Part shown: positions 48,324 to 58,664 of the stretch, one piece after another
Numbering within the stretch: position 1 is the first letter of the stretch
Layout of the letters: every line of letters begins with the position of its first letter
From: Streptomyces sp. NK08204
GTDB taxonomy: Bacteria > Actinomycetota > Actinomycetes > Streptomycetales > Streptomycetaceae
Direction of reading: 5' to 3'
Length of the DNA: 64,000 nucleotides
NCBI RefSeq assembly: GCF_020400585.1
Contig: NZ_JAINVF010000016.1
Span: 62,001-126,000 of the forward strand
Notes under the pieces: generated by a model
What the model saw: only the letters and a program-made list of their open reading frames with translations
What the model was told of the DNA's origin: nothing
The model's database searches: none
Program-made: the position numbers and the translations under genes

Positions 48324-49097
48324 GTGATCCTGCGCGACAAGCTGCGCGGCCTGCTCGTCAGGCTCTACGCACGCCGGGTGGAAGGCCACCTGGACCACGC
48401 TCAGGTGCCCAAGCACATCGGCGTCATCATGGACGGCAACCGCCGCTGGGCGAAGGCCGCCGGCTCCAGCACCGTACGCGGCCACCAGGCCGGCGCCGAC
48501 AAGATCGAGGAGTTCCTCGGCTGGTGCACCGAGGCCGACGTCGAGGTCGTCACCCTGTGGCTGCTGTCCACGGACAACTTCGACCGCCCGCAGGCCGAGC
48601 TGCGCCCCCTGCTCGGCATCATCGAGGACACCGTGCGCACCCTCGCCGCCGAGGGCCGCTGGCGCGTCCACCACGTCGGCGCGCTCGACCTGCTGCCGGG
48701 CGGGCTGCAACGCACCCTGAAGGAGGCCGAGGCGGCCACCGCCCACATCGACGGGCTACTCGTCAACGTGGCCATCGGCTACGGCGGACGCCAGGAGATC
48801 GCCGACGCCGTGCGCTCCATGCTCCTCGACGCCCACGACCGGGGCGTGCCGATGGAGGAACTCGCCGACTCCGTCGACATCGACATGATCGGCCGCCACC
48901 TCTACACCAGCGACCAGCCCGACCCGGACCTGGTGATCCGCACCAGCGGCGAGCAGCGGCTGTCCGGTTTCATGCTGTGGCAGACCGCCCACGCGGAGTA
49001 CTACTTCTGCGAGGTCTTCTGGCCCGCCTTCCGCAAGGTCGACTTCCTTCGCGCTCTGCGCGACTACGCCGCACGTCACCGCCGCTACGGCGGCTGA
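48324..49097 (+). CDS. uppS: Isoprenyl (polyprenyl) diphosphate synthase, cis-type
   Basis: A 257-residue cis-prenyltransferase that chains isopentenyl units to make undecaprenyl or a related polyprenyl diphosphate, the lipid carrier for wall synthesis. The catalytic motif IGVIMDGNRRWAKA (Asp and the basic residues) is present, with GHQAGADKIEEFLGWC, LWLLSTDNFDRP, NVAIGYGGRQEI, and the C-terminal DLVIRTSGEQRLSGFMLWQ and YYFCEVFWPAFRKVDFLRALRDY. GTG 48324 has GGAGGG six bases upstream. Streptomycetes have more than one paralogue, so chain length is not certain. Confidence 0.93.
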   Translation: MILRDKLRGLLVRLYARRVEGHLDHAQVPKHIGVIMDGNRRWAKAAGSSTVRGHQAGADKIEEFLGWCTEADVEVVTLWLLSTDNFDRPQAELRPLLGIIEDTVRTLAAEGRWRVHHVGALDLLPGGLQRTLKEAEAATAHIDGLLVNVAIGYGGRQEIADAVRSMLLDAHDRGVPMEELADSVDIDMIGRHLYTSDQPDPDLVIRTSGEQRLSGFMLWQTAHAEYYFCEVFWPAFRKVDFLRALRDYAARHRRYGG

Positions 49098-49495
49098 CGC
49101 CGAGCGGACCCCGCCGGCCGGGGCCGGAACCGGGTCCCACGCCCCGCTCGCCGCAGCGGGAGGGCCCTATACCCCGGTTGGTGTGGAAGCAACAAGGAGT
49201 TCACCGGCTCGCTCGCGGCCCCCTCTGCATGGCGGCGCGTGTTCGAGGGCATAAGCCAAGCAGGTCGACACCCGAACCCCGGGCGTCGGATCTCAGCGGG
49301 CGGCTCGGGGCCGTCCGCCCGGGAGGCCCGCTTGCACCAGCCCGACCGTGCGGCCACTGCACGGAAGCAGCCGCTGAGGGCCGGTACCCGGCCCGCCGTA
49401 CGCGGGCCCAGGGACCGGCACATATGGCTTCCCCTCTCCCGGTCCAGCTTCCACTTCGTCGCTCCCCGACCTCATCCGAGGGGGTACGTCCTTCC
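49098..49495 (+). other. Leader region of the PhoH-like gene, no gene seen
   Basis: About 400 bp without a supported gene. It includes GC-rich inverted segments, for example CGGGCGG near 49298 with CCGCCCG near 49316, that could fold in a long 5' leader. ATG 49424 is in frame with the PhoH gene but its added residues do not match the family. No known riboswitch could be recognised by eye. Confidence 0.35.
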
Positions 49496-50821
49496 GTGGT
49501 GACCAGCACAAAGCGCCACAAGCCAGACCGGCGCACGTATGTTCTCGACACCAGCGTCCTGCTGGCCGACCCGAACGCCCTGACCCGCTTCGACGAGCAC
49601 GAGGTCGTGCTCCCCATCGTGGTGGTCACGGAGTTGGAGGCCAAGCGGCACCATCCGGAACTCGGTTACTTCGCCCGTCAGGCGCTGCGCCTGCTGGACG
49701 ACTACCGGGTACGCAACGGCCGCCTCGACGCCCCGATCCCGATCGGGGAACTCGGCGGGACCATCCGTGTCGAGCTGAACCACTCGGACCCCAGCGTGCT
49801 GCCCACCGGCTACCGCCTGGGGGACAACGACTCCCGCATCCTCGCGGTGGCCCGCAACCTGCAGGCCGAGGGGTACGACGTCACCGTCGTCTCGAAGGAC
49901 CTGCCGCTGAGGATCAAGGCGTCGTCCGTGGGCCTCCTCGCCGAGGAGTACCGGGCCGAACTCGCCATCACGGAGAACTCCGGCTGGACCGGAATGTCCG
50001 AACTGACCCTCTCCGGCGAGCAGGTGGACATCCTCTTCGAGGAAGGGCACGTCCACGTACCGGAGGCTGCCGACCTTCCCGTGCACACCGGCCTGACCAT
50101 CCAGTCGGAGCGCGGCAAGGCGCTCGGCCGGGTCGGCGCCGACGGGAACGTCCGCCTGGTGCGGGGCGACCGGGAGGTGTTCGGTATCAAGGGCCGCAGC
50201 GCCGAGCAGCGCATCGCGCTCGACCTGCTGCTGGACCCGGACGTCGGGATCGTCTCGATGGGCGGCCGGGCCGGCACGGGCAAGTCGGCGCTCGCGCTGT
50301 GCGCGGGCCTGGAGGCGGTCCTGGAGCGCCGTCAGCACCAGAAGGTGATGGTCTTCCGGCCGTTGTACGCGGTCGGCGGGCAGGAGCTGGGGTATCTGCC
50401 GGGCACCGAGGCCGAGAAGATGAGCCCGTGGGCGCAGGCGGTCTTCGACACGCTGTCCGCGGTCACCAGCCGCGAGGTCATCGAGGAGGTCACCGCGCGC
50501 GGGATGCTGGAGGTGCTGCCGCTCACCCACATCCGCGGCCGGTCCCTGCACGACGCGTTCGTGGTCGTGGACGAGGCGCAGTCCCTGGAACGGAACGTCC
50601 TGCTGACCGTTCTGTCCCGGATCGGCGCCAATTCACGGGTCGTTCTGACGCATGACGTGGCACAGCGGGACAATCTGCGCGTGGGGCGCTACGACGGTGT
50701 CGTCGCCGTCGTGGAGAAGCTGAAGGGGCACCCGCTCTTCGCCCATGTCACGCTGACGCGGTCCGAGAGATCCCAGATTGCGGCGCTTGTGACCGAGATG
50801 CTGGAGGACGGCCACATCTGA
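49496..50821 (+). CDS. PhoH-family ATPase with N-terminal PIN domain
   Basis: A 441-residue PhoH2-type protein. The N-terminal PIN RNase domain begins RTYVLDTSVLLADPNALTRF and includes VVVTELEAKRHHPELGYFARQ and LGDNDSRILAVARNL, so its acidic residues are intact. The C-terminal PhoH helicase/ATPase domain has Walker A SMGGRAGTGKSALAL, GQELGYLPGTEAEKM, THIRGRSLHDAFVVVDEAQSLERNVLLTVLSRIG and the arginine region near the end. Such fusions unwind and cut RNA. Start GTG 49496 or 49499 (tandem GTGs) follows GAGGGGG at a long spacing. Confidence 0.9.
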   Translation: MVTSTKRHKPDRRTYVLDTSVLLADPNALTRFDEHEVVLPIVVVTELEAKRHHPELGYFARQALRLLDDYRVRNGRLDAPIPIGELGGTIRVELNHSDPSVLPTGYRLGDNDSRILAVARNLQAEGYDVTVVSKDLPLRIKASSVGLLAEEYRAELAITENSGWTGMSELTLSGEQVDILFEEGHVHVPEAADLPVHTGLTIQSERGKALGRVGADGNVRLVRGDREVFGIKGRSAEQRIALDLLLDPDVGIVSMGGRAGTGKSALALCAGLEAVLERRQHQKVMVFRPLYAVGGQELGYLPGTEAEKMSPWAQAVFDTLSAVTSREVIEEVTARGMLEVLPLTHIRGRSLHDAFVVVDEAQSLERNVLLTVLSRIGANSRVVLTHDVAQRDNLRVGRYDGVVAVVEKLKGHPLFAHVTLTRSERSQIAALVTEMLEDGHI

Positions 50822-50837
50822 CGCCCTCCTGACGCAC

Positions 50838-50883
50838 AGGGGCGCCGTCCCGAAAGGCCAAGAGCCTAGCCGGGCGGCGCCCT
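50838..50883 (+). terminator. Terminator after the PhoH-like gene
   Basis: AGGGGCGCCGTCCCG (50838-50852) pairs with CGGGCGGCGCCCT (50871-50883) across a loop of about 18 bases, 17 bp after the stop codon. Confidence 0.65.
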
Positions 50884-51252
50884 CGCATGAGGAGCTTTCC
50901 TGAAATCCCCAGGGCCGAACGGGGTGTGAGCTTTCACACGCAACGCAGAATTGCCACGCGGCGTCCGGTTACGGCAGAGTCTCACTCCTGTCAGGCCCCG
51001 CATACGACACACGTGTACCCCTTGGGGTGCAGCCCACGCTCCTTCGGGGGCAGTGGGGGAGGTACGCACAACAGAAGCAGCATCAACTCCATAGAGTTCG
51101 TCGTATGCCGCCCGAGCATCACGCGGCGCTCCCTTCCGGGAGTTGCCCACCGGGCCCGCGCTTCCCGTGACCCCGCAGTTGGGAGGCCAGTGCCAGGGGC
51201 ACGATTGCGTCCGCCAGGGTCACCGAAGCGGGCGATGCTGGAAGGAAACCGT
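50884..51252 (+). other. Long leader of the lytic transglycosylase gene
   Basis: No gene is supported. The stretch holds a likely promoter (near 50930-50990) and several potential stems, e.g. GTACCCCTTGGGGTGC (51013-51028). Streptomyces wall-lytic genes are sometimes preceded by a c-di-AMP (ydaO) riboswitch. I looked for its conserved core and did not find a convincing match. Confidence 0.35.
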
Positions 51253-51951
51253 GTGAGCCGGATTTCGGTCCGGGGATTCGCAGTGGCCTCGGCCACCGCG
51301 GTCACCGCTGTCGGAAGCGTCGTCGGTGTTGCCTCGGGCAGCGTGGCGCAGAACAACAACGACGCCGAGGCGACGGCAGCCGACACCACGCTCCTCGCGG
51401 ACATCCCCGCGGGTGAACAGGCGCAGGTGCAGACCGCGTCCCTGACGCAGCAGGCCGATGCACAGGCCATCGCCGCGGACGCGAGCGCCAAGAAGGACGC
51501 CGAGGCAGCAGCCCGCAAGGCCGCCGCGGAGACCGCGATCGCGAAGAAGGTGGCTGCCGAGAGGGCGGCCAAGGAGGCCAAGGAGCGCATCGAGGCGAAG
51601 GCCGCGGCCAGCCGCGACACCGCTCGCGATGCCACCAGCTTCCCCACCCAGAGCAGCTACACCGTCGCGCAGATCCAGGCCATGGCGCGTCAGATGGTGG
51701 GCGCGGGCCAGTACTCCTGCTTCAGCAACATCGTGGACCACGAGTCCAGCTGGAACTACCGCGCGGTCAACGCCTCCTCCGGTGCCTACGGCCTCTTCCA
51801 GGCCCTGCCCGGCTCCAAGATGGCCTCCGTCGGTGCCGACTGGCAGACCAACCCGGCCACCCAGATCAAGTGGGGCCTCAACTACATGAACAGCCGGTAC
51901 GGCAGCCCGTGCCAGGCCTGGACGTTCTGGCAGGCCAACCACTGGTACTAG
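51253..51951 (+). CDS. Secreted lytic transglycosylase-like protein
   Basis: A 232-residue protein. The signal peptide (VSRISVRGFAVASATAVTAVGSVVGVASGSVA|QNN) is followed by an Ala/Lys/Glu-rich coiled coil (residues about 65-125). The C-terminal SLT-like domain is VAQIQAMARQMVGAGQYSCFSNIVDHESSWNYRAVNASSGAYGLFQALPGSKM … WGLNYMNSRYGSPCQAWTFWQANHWY. The catalytic Glu is in DHESSWN, and two cysteines form a likely disulphide. It would cut or remodel peptidoglycan. GTG 51253 has GGAAGGAAA upstream. A strong terminator follows. Confidence 0.88.
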   Translation: MSRISVRGFAVASATAVTAVGSVVGVASGSVAQNNNDAEATAADTTLLADIPAGEQAQVQTASLTQQADAQAIAADASAKKDAEAAARKAAAETAIAKKVAAERAAKEAKERIEAKAAASRDTARDATSFPTQSSYTVAQIQAMARQMVGAGQYSCFSNIVDHESSWNYRAVNASSGAYGLFQALPGSKMASVGADWQTNPATQIKWGLNYMNSRYGSPCQAWTFWQANHWY

Positions 51952-52004
51952 GCCGACCGGTCACCAGCACGACTGGTTCCGGCCTGTCCGGCTCAACCTT
52001 GCGC

Positions 52005-52033
52005 AGCCCCTCCCCGTCCTAGGGGGAGGGGCT
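52005..52033 (+). terminator. Terminator after the transglycosylase gene
   Basis: AGCCCCTCCCC (52005-52015) pairs with GGGGAGGGGCT around a short loop and is followed by TTCG. It lies 54 bp after the stop codon. Confidence 0.8.
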
Positions 52034-52115
52034 TTCGCCCTGTACGGTCGTATGCGAACGGCTCCAGGGGGGAGTGGTGGCGATCACCCGGCAACGCGGG
52101 GGAAGAAGGCGGATC

Positions 52116-53570
<1,455 letters not shown>

Positions 53571-53596
53571 GCGGGGTTCCGTAGAGCGCGGCCGGA

Positions 53597-54130
53597 CTAC
53601 TCGGCCAGAACCGCTTCGGCCTCCAGCGTCACGCCGACCGCCTGGATCACGGACGCGATCTTGAACGCCTCCTGGATCACCTCGCGGTCGACACCGGCCT
53701 TGCGCAGCACCTGCTCGTGCGAGTCCAGGCACTGCCCGCAGCCGTTGATCGCGGACACCGCGAACGACCACAGCTCGAAGTCGACCTTGTCCACGCCGGG
53801 GTTGCCGATGACGTTCATCCGCAGACCCGCGCGAAGGCTGCCGTACTCGTGGTCGGACAGCAGGTGCCGGGTGCGGTAGAAGACGTTGTTCATCGCCATG
53901 ACGGCGGCGGCCGACTTGGCCGCGGTGTACGCCGCCGGCTCGAGGTTCGCCTTCGCCTCCGGCTCCAGCTCGCGCAGCACGATCGGGGAACGAGCGGCGA
54001 TGGCGGTCGCCAGCACCGTGCCCCACAGCTGCTGCGTGGAGAGCTCCGAGTTGCCGATGACCGAGCCCAGGTTGAGCTTCAGGTCCTTGGCGTAGTCAGG
54101 TACGCGGGACTTCAGGGAGTCGAGCGACAT
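53597..54130 (-). CDS. ahpD: Alkyl hydroperoxide reductase AhpD
   Basis: A 177-residue all-helical protein with the AhpD redox motif SAINGCGQCLDSHE: Cys131, Cys134 and His138 form the peroxidase and disulphide site. It passes electrons from lipoamide/DlaT-type carriers to AhpC. It can start at ATG 54130 or at GTG 54139, whose GTGA overlaps the ahpC stop; both fit tight coupling to ahpC. It is downstream of ahpC on the same transcript, divergent from oxyR, the standard actinobacterial arrangement. Confidence 0.93.
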   Translation of the reverse strand: MSLDSLKSRVPDYAKDLKLNLGSVIGNSELSTQQLWGTVLATAIAARSPIVLRELEPEAKANLEPAAYTAAKSAAAVMAMNNVFYRTRHLLSDHEYGSLRAGLRMNVIGNPGVDKVDFELWSFAVSAINGCGQCLDSHEQVLRKAGVDREVIQEAFKIASVIQAVGVTLEAEAVLAE

Positions 54131-54135
54131 GGGGG

Positions 54136-54690
54136 TCACTCACCAGCCAGCAGCGCGACCGCGTCCAGGGTCTCGTCACCCTTGTTCCAGTTGCACGGGC
54201 ACAGCTCGTCCGTCTGGAGGGCGTCCAGGACCCGCAGGACCTCCTTGGGGTTACGGCCGACGGAGCCGGCGGTCACCATGGAGAACTGGATCTCGTTGTT
54301 CTGGTCGACGATGAAGACCGCGCGCTTGGCGAAGCCGTCCTCGCCCTCGATGCCGAGGTCGCGCATCAGCTCGTGCTTGGAGTCGGCCATCATCGGGAAC
54401 GGCAGGTCACGCAGGTCGTCGTGGTCCTTGCGCCAGGCGTGGTGCACGAACTCGGAGTCACCGGAGAAGCCGAGGATCTGGGCGTCGCGGTCGGCGAACT
54501 CGTCGTTCAGCTTGCCGAAGGCCGCGATCTCGGTCGGGCACACGAAGGTGAAGTCCTTGGGCCACGCAAAGATGATCTTCCACTTGCCCTCGTAGGTCTT
54601 GTGGTTGATCGTCTCGAACTCCTTGCCCTTCTCCAGCGAGACACAGGCGGTCAGTTCGAACTCGGGGAACTTGTCACCGACAGTGAGCAC
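54136..54690 (-). CDS. ahpC: Alkyl hydroperoxide reductase AhpC (peroxiredoxin)
   Basis: A 184-residue 2-Cys peroxiredoxin. The peroxidatic Cys51 lies in PKDFTFVCPTEI. The resolving cysteines are in ELCPCNW (Cys164, Cys166), near the C-terminus as in the mycobacterial enzyme. It reduces organic peroxides and H2O2. GTG 54690 has AAGGAGAG upstream. It heads the ahpCD operon and is divergent from oxyR with 133 bp between the starts. Confidence 0.94.
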   Translation of the reverse strand: MLTVGDKFPEFELTACVSLEKGKEFETINHKTYEGKWKIIFAWPKDFTFVCPTEIAAFGKLNDEFADRDAQILGFSGDSEFVHHAWRKDHDDLRDLPFPMMADSKHELMRDLGIEGEDGFAKRAVFIVDQNNEIQFSMVTAGSVGRNPKEVLRVLDALQTDELCPCNWNKGDETLDAVALLAGE

Positions 54691-54823
54691 ACGCTCTCCT
54701 TGAAGCGAGGAAACTCCCTTTTTGAGGTCGTTTCCCATGGGTTGGACGTCATCGATGGTGGCACAGGCAGCATTGATTACGGAAATAGCTACACTCGGTC
54801 GTGTTGATCGGAAGGAGTTATCA
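54691..54823. promoter_or_regulatory. Shared ahpC-oxyR divergent promoter region
   Basis: This 133-bp AT-rich gap contains both promoters. Segments such as GATTACGGAAATAGCTACACT and CATCGATGGTGGCACAGG are candidates for the OxyR footprint. The layout (oxyR divergent from its target) makes direct control likely. Exact boxes cannot be fixed by eye. Confidence 0.65.
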
Positions 54824-55777
54824 GTGACGACCAGTAGCGGCAAGCGGAGGCAGCCGAGTCTTGCGCAGCTGCGTGCCTTCGCCGCCGTGGCCGAGCATCT
54901 GCACTTCCGGGACGCCGCGGCGGCCATCGGAATGAGCCAGCCCGCGCTGTCCGGCGCCGTCTCCGCACTGGAGGAGACCCTCGGCGTCACCCTGCTCGAG
55001 CGTACGACCCGCAAGGTGCTGCTCTCGCCCGCCGGCGAGCGTCTTGCCGTACGGGCGAAGGCGGTCCTGGAGGCGGTCGGGGCGCTGCTGGAGGAGGCCG
55101 AGGCGGTGCGGGCGCCCTTCACCGGGGCGCTGCGGCTCGGGGTCATCCCGACGGTCGCGCCGTATCTGCTGCCCACCGTGCTGTGGCTGGTGCACGAGCG
55201 CTATCCGCACCTCGACCTTCAGGTGCACGAGGAGCAGACCGCGAGCCTGGTCGAGGGACTCAACTCGGGCCGGCTGGACCTGCTGCTCCTCGCCGTCCCG
55301 CTCGGCATCCCGGGTGTGGCCGAACTCCCGCTCTTCGACGAGGACTTCGTGCTCGTCACGCCGCTCGACCACCGGCTCGGCGGCCGGGAGGGCATCCCGC
55401 GCGAGGCGCTGAGGGAACTCAATCTGCTGCTCCTGGACGAGGGCCACTGCCTGCGCGACCAGGCCCTCGACATCTGCCGGGAGGCCGGCCGCGAGGACGC
55501 GCCGGTCACCACCACCGCGGCGGGCCTGGCCACGCTCGTCCAGCTCGTCGCCGGCGGCCTCGGCTGTACGCTCCTGCCGCGCACCGCGCTCAAGGTCGAG
55601 ACGACCCGCAGCCACCAACTGCTCACCGCCTCCTTCGCCGACCCGGCCCCGAGCCGCCGCATCGCCCTCGCCATGCGCGCCGGGGCGGCCCGCGGCGCCG
55701 AGTACCAGCAACTGGCGGCAGCCCTCCGCCAGGCCATGAGCCCGCTGCCCGTACGGGTGCTGGACGAGTCGGCCTAG
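54824..55777 (+). CDS. oxyR: LysR-type peroxide sensor OxyR
   Basis: A 317-residue LysR regulator. The winged helix is at SLAQLRAFAAVAEHLHFRDAAAAIGMSQPALSGAVSALEETLGVTLLERTTR. The sensor domain has the two reactive cysteines of OxyR, Cys209 in LLDEGHCLRDQ and Cys218 in LDICRE, which form a disulphide with peroxide. GTG 54824 follows AAGGAG. It activates ahpCD and itself under peroxide stress. Confidence 0.93.
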   Translation: MTTSSGKRRQPSLAQLRAFAAVAEHLHFRDAAAAIGMSQPALSGAVSALEETLGVTLLERTTRKVLLSPAGERLAVRAKAVLEAVGALLEEAEAVRAPFTGALRLGVIPTVAPYLLPTVLWLVHERYPHLDLQVHEEQTASLVEGLNSGRLDLLLLAVPLGIPGVAELPLFDEDFVLVTPLDHRLGGREGIPREALRELNLLLLDEGHCLRDQALDICREAGREDAPVTTTAAGLATLVQLVAGGLGCTLLPRTALKVETTRSHQLLTASFADPAPSRRIALAMRAGAARGAEYQQLAAALRQAMSPLPVRVLDESA

Positions 55778-55898
55778 CGGGCTGCGGCGCGACCGGCAGG
55801 CTGCTCCGTCCGCAGGCCCTCCGGTCGTCGGCCACGACGACAGCGTGCGCCGCCCCCGCGGCCGTTCCTGCCGTTCCTGTTCCTTCCAGCTGTTTCAT
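55778..55898 (-). CDS. Possible small protein convergent with oxyR
   Basis: ATG 55898 is preceded by GTAGGAGCAG, a good ribosome site. It opens a minus-strand frame (MKQLEGTGTAGTAAGAAHAV, then VVADDRRACGRSSLPVAPQP) of at least 40 residues that runs on into the antisense of the oxyR end; the open frame closes at 55623. Codon bias is only moderate, and most of the extension is oxyR shadow. The gene could be real but is weakly supported. Coordinates give only the part outside oxyR. Confidence 0.25.
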
Positions 55899-56282
55899 CT
55901 GCTCCTACCGGGAGACCGGCAGGGATCGTGCCCCGGTGGCGGCCGGAGCTGGACGACCCGTGCGCCCGAGCGGACCGAGCAGCGGGGCGAGCCCGCCGCC
56001 GGTGCCGCGCGCGGGAGGTCCGTACGCGCGGTGCGGGCATCTCGGGTACGTCAGGGGCGTGTGCGGACGTGGACGGCCCGCCCCCGTAAAGCCGGCTTCG
56101 GTCCAGCGAAGTGTTGTCACTTTGGTCTGCGGGGCAACCCCAGGGCCTTCATCGCCGTCGGTTCCGTTGGGGCGGGTGCTCATTGTCACGTCCCTGAATG
56201 AGCCGATCGCAGGCCCTTTGCCATAGAGGCGGGTGTTAGCTTTCGGAGCTGACCCCGATGAGGAAGCGGAGCGTAGGGACCC
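55899..56282. other. Gene-free upstream region of the penicillin-binding protein gene
   Basis: About 380 bp without a supported gene. The first half is GC-rich; from about 56090 it becomes less so (AGTGTTGTCACTTTGGTC, TTGCCATAGAGGCGGGTGTTAGC) and probably carries the promoter of the penicillin-binding protein gene. Confidence 0.4.
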
Positions 56283-58607
56283 ATGGGACGAGCGGACGAG
56301 AGACGAGCGCGACAGCGTGGTGGCCACCGCGCAGCGCCCAAGCGCCGCCGCTCCGACCCCCCGAGCACTGCCGGAACGGCCGCCAAACCGCCCAAGGGCC
56401 GAATACGCCGGCTCTTCACCTGGAAGAAGATCCTCGGGACGTTCTTCGGGTTCTGCCTGCTGGGCATAGGCGGCTTCGTCGCGCTCTACCTGTACGTGGA
56501 CGTCCCCGCGGGCAACGCGCTCGCCAAGCAGGAGAGCAACGTCTACAAGTACAGCGACGGCACGCTCCTCGCCCGTGTCGGCGAGACCAACCGCGAGAGC
56601 GTGGACCTGGCCGACGTGCCCAAGGACGTGCAGCACACCTTCGTCGCCGCGGAGAACAAGACCTTCTACACGGACTCCGGCGTCGACCTGAAGGGCCTCG
56701 CCCGCGGTCTGTTCAACACGGTGAGCGGCCGGGGCACCCAGGGTGGCTCCACGATCACCCAGCAGTACGTCAAGAACTACTATCTGACCGCGGACCAGAC
56801 CGCCACCCGCAAGCTCAAGGAGATGGTCATCGCGCTGAAGGTCGACCAGCGCATGACCAAGGACGAGATCCTCGCCGGGTACATCAACACCAGCTATTAC
56901 GGCCGCAACGCGTACGGCATCCAGGCCGCCGCCCAGGCCTACTACCGGGTCGACGCCCGGAAACTCAGCGTCGAGCAGGGCGCCTACCTCGCCGCGCTGC
57001 TCCAGGCGCCGAGCCAGTACGACTGGGCGGTCGCCAGTCCCGTGGGCAAGAAGCTGGTCCGGGAACGCTGGGACTACGTCCTGAACAACATGGTCAAGCA
57101 GCACTGGCTCGACCCGGCCGAGCGGCAGGCCATGAAGTTCCCCGTCCCCAAGGACCCCAAGGGCACCCCGGGAACGGAGGGACAGAAGGGCTACCTGGTC
57201 GCGCTCGCCAACCAGCAGCTCGAACAGCAGCTGATGCGGCAGGAGGGCATCAGCCGCAAGGACGCCGAACAGCAGGTGGTCGACCGCGGCTGGACGATCA
57301 CCCTCAACATCGACCGGAAGAAGCAGGCCGCGCTGGAGCAGGCGGTCAAGGACCAGCTGACCAGCAAGCTGGACCCGAAGAAGCGCAAGGTCGACGCCAA
57401 CGTCCAGGCCGGCGCGGTGTCGGTGGACCCCAAGACGGGCAAGATCGTCGCCCTGTACGGAGGCCAGGACTACCTCAAGCACTTCTTCAACAACGCCACC
57501 CGCAGGGACTACCAGCCCGCCTCCACGTTCAAGCCGGTCATCCTCGCCGCCGCGCTGGAGCAGAACGCCACCACGCAGGACGGCAAGCCGATCAACGCCA
57601 ACACGGTCTACGACGGCACCAGCGGCCGTCAGGTCGTCGACCACGGCACCAAGGTCGGATTCGGCCCGCCGAACGAGGACGACCAGAACTACGGCCCGAT
57701 CACCGTCCAGCAGGCGATGAACCAGTCCGTCAACTCCGTCTTCGCGCAGATGGGCATCGACGTGGGCATGGGCAAGGTCATGGAGACCGCCGGCAAGCTC
57801 GGCATGGACACCACGGGCATGCAGGCGGTGCCCGCTCAGACGCTCGGCTCGATGGGGGCGAGCCCGCTGGAGATGGCCGGGATCTACGCCACCCTCGACA
57901 ACCACGGCCAGAAGGTGACGCCGGCCATCGTCAAGACGGCGCAGCAGAAGGGCCGTTCGGTCGAGATGCCGGACCCGGTCGGCGGCAACGTGATCAGCCG
58001 GACCGCCGCCGACACCGTGACCTCCGTGCTGACCGGCGTGGTCGACGACGGTACGGCGCGGCGGACAGTGGCGCGCAACGAGCTGCGCGACGGCCAGCAG
58101 GTGGCCGGCAAGACCGGTACCTCGGACGAGGACAAGTCCGCCTGGTTCACCGGCTACACGCCCGACCTGGTCACCTCGGTCGGCCTGTTCGGCGAGGACC
58201 AGAAGACCAAGGCCCATGTCTCCTTGACGGGCGCGACCGGCCAGATCCCGCCGCCGGGCCGGGTCAACGGCGGTGGCTACCCGGCGCAGATCTGGGCGGC
58301 GTACACCTTCGGCGTGACCCACGAGGCACGGTTCGACCTGGACACCACCCAGGGCGCGGCCGTCGCGCCGACCCCGTCGGTGACCTGGTCGGACGCGCCG
58401 TCCGAGACCCCGTCGCAGACGCCGACCAGTGAACCGCCGACATCGAAGGCGCCGACGTCGAAGGCCCCGACGTCGAAGGCGCCGAGCCACACCCCGACCC
58501 GGACCCGGACACCCACCCAGCCCCCGACGCAGACCCCGACCAGCAGCGGGACGCCGACGGTGGGCGTCACCGAGAGTCCGCTCGAGCCCGGCCAGGGACA
58601 GCAGTAG
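56283..58607 (+). CDS. Class A penicillin-binding protein (bifunctional)
   Basis: A 774-residue wall synthase. A basic cytoplasmic N-terminus and one membrane helix (ILGTFFGFCLLGIGGFVALYLYV) precede the GT51 glycosyltransferase, with Glu in VAAENKTFYTDSGVD, GGSTITQQYVKNYYL and YINTSYYGRNAYGIQ. The transpeptidase has Ser414 in STFK, SVN at 482-484 and KTGTS at 610. The C-terminus is a long Thr/Pro tail containing three tandem PTSKA repeats, then PTQPPTQTPTSS, which could span the wall. The start (ATG 56283) has GGAGCG upstream. It stands alone before a strong terminator. Confidence 0.93.
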   Translation: MGRADERRARQRGGHRAAPKRRRSDPPSTAGTAAKPPKGRIRRLFTWKKILGTFFGFCLLGIGGFVALYLYVDVPAGNALAKQESNVYKYSDGTLLARVGETNRESVDLADVPKDVQHTFVAAENKTFYTDSGVDLKGLARGLFNTVSGRGTQGGSTITQQYVKNYYLTADQTATRKLKEMVIALKVDQRMTKDEILAGYINTSYYGRNAYGIQAAAQAYYRVDARKLSVEQGAYLAALLQAPSQYDWAVASPVGKKLVRERWDYVLNNMVKQHWLDPAERQAMKFPVPKDPKGTPGTEGQKGYLVALANQQLEQQLMRQEGISRKDAEQQVVDRGWTITLNIDRKKQAALEQAVKDQLTSKLDPKKRKVDANVQAGAVSVDPKTGKIVALYGGQDYLKHFFNNATRRDYQPASTFKPVILAAALEQNATTQDGKPINANTVYDGTSGRQVVDHGTKVGFGPPNEDDQNYGPITVQQAMNQSVNSVFAQMGIDVGMGKVMETAGKLGMDTTGMQAVPAQTLGSMGASPLEMAGIYATLDNHGQKVTPAIVKTAQQKGRSVEMPDPVGGNVISRTAADTVTSVLTGVVDDGTARRTVARNELRDGQQVAGKTGTSDEDKSAWFTGYTPDLVTSVGLFGEDQKTKAHVSLTGATGQIPPPGRVNGGGYPAQIWAAYTFGVTHEARFDLDTTQGAAVAPTPSVTWSDAPSETPSQTPTSEPPTSKAPTSKAPTSKAPSHTPTRTRTPTQPPTQTPTSSGTPTVGVTESPLEPGQGQQ

Positions 58608-58620
58608 CCGACGGACACAG

Positions 58621-58654
58621 CGAAGGGCGCCCGGCCTCTGCCGGGCGCCCTTCG
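58621..58654. terminator. Bidirectional terminator between convergent genes
   Basis: CGAAGGGCGCCCGGC pairs perfectly with GCCGGGCGCCCTTCG around CTCT, a 15-bp stem between the penicillin-binding protein gene and the SpoIIE-type phosphatase gene. Confidence 0.9.
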
Positions 58655-58664
58655 TGCCGTCGTA

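Noticed and set aside
50884..51252. c-di-AMP riboswitch as an annotated feature
   Set aside because: The conserved core sequences could not be found by eye, so it is listed only as something to test.
55905..58490. 861-codon minus-strand frame opposite the penicillin-binding protein gene
   Set aside because: It is a high-GC shadow; the plus strand carries all intact catalytic motifs of the penicillin-binding protein.
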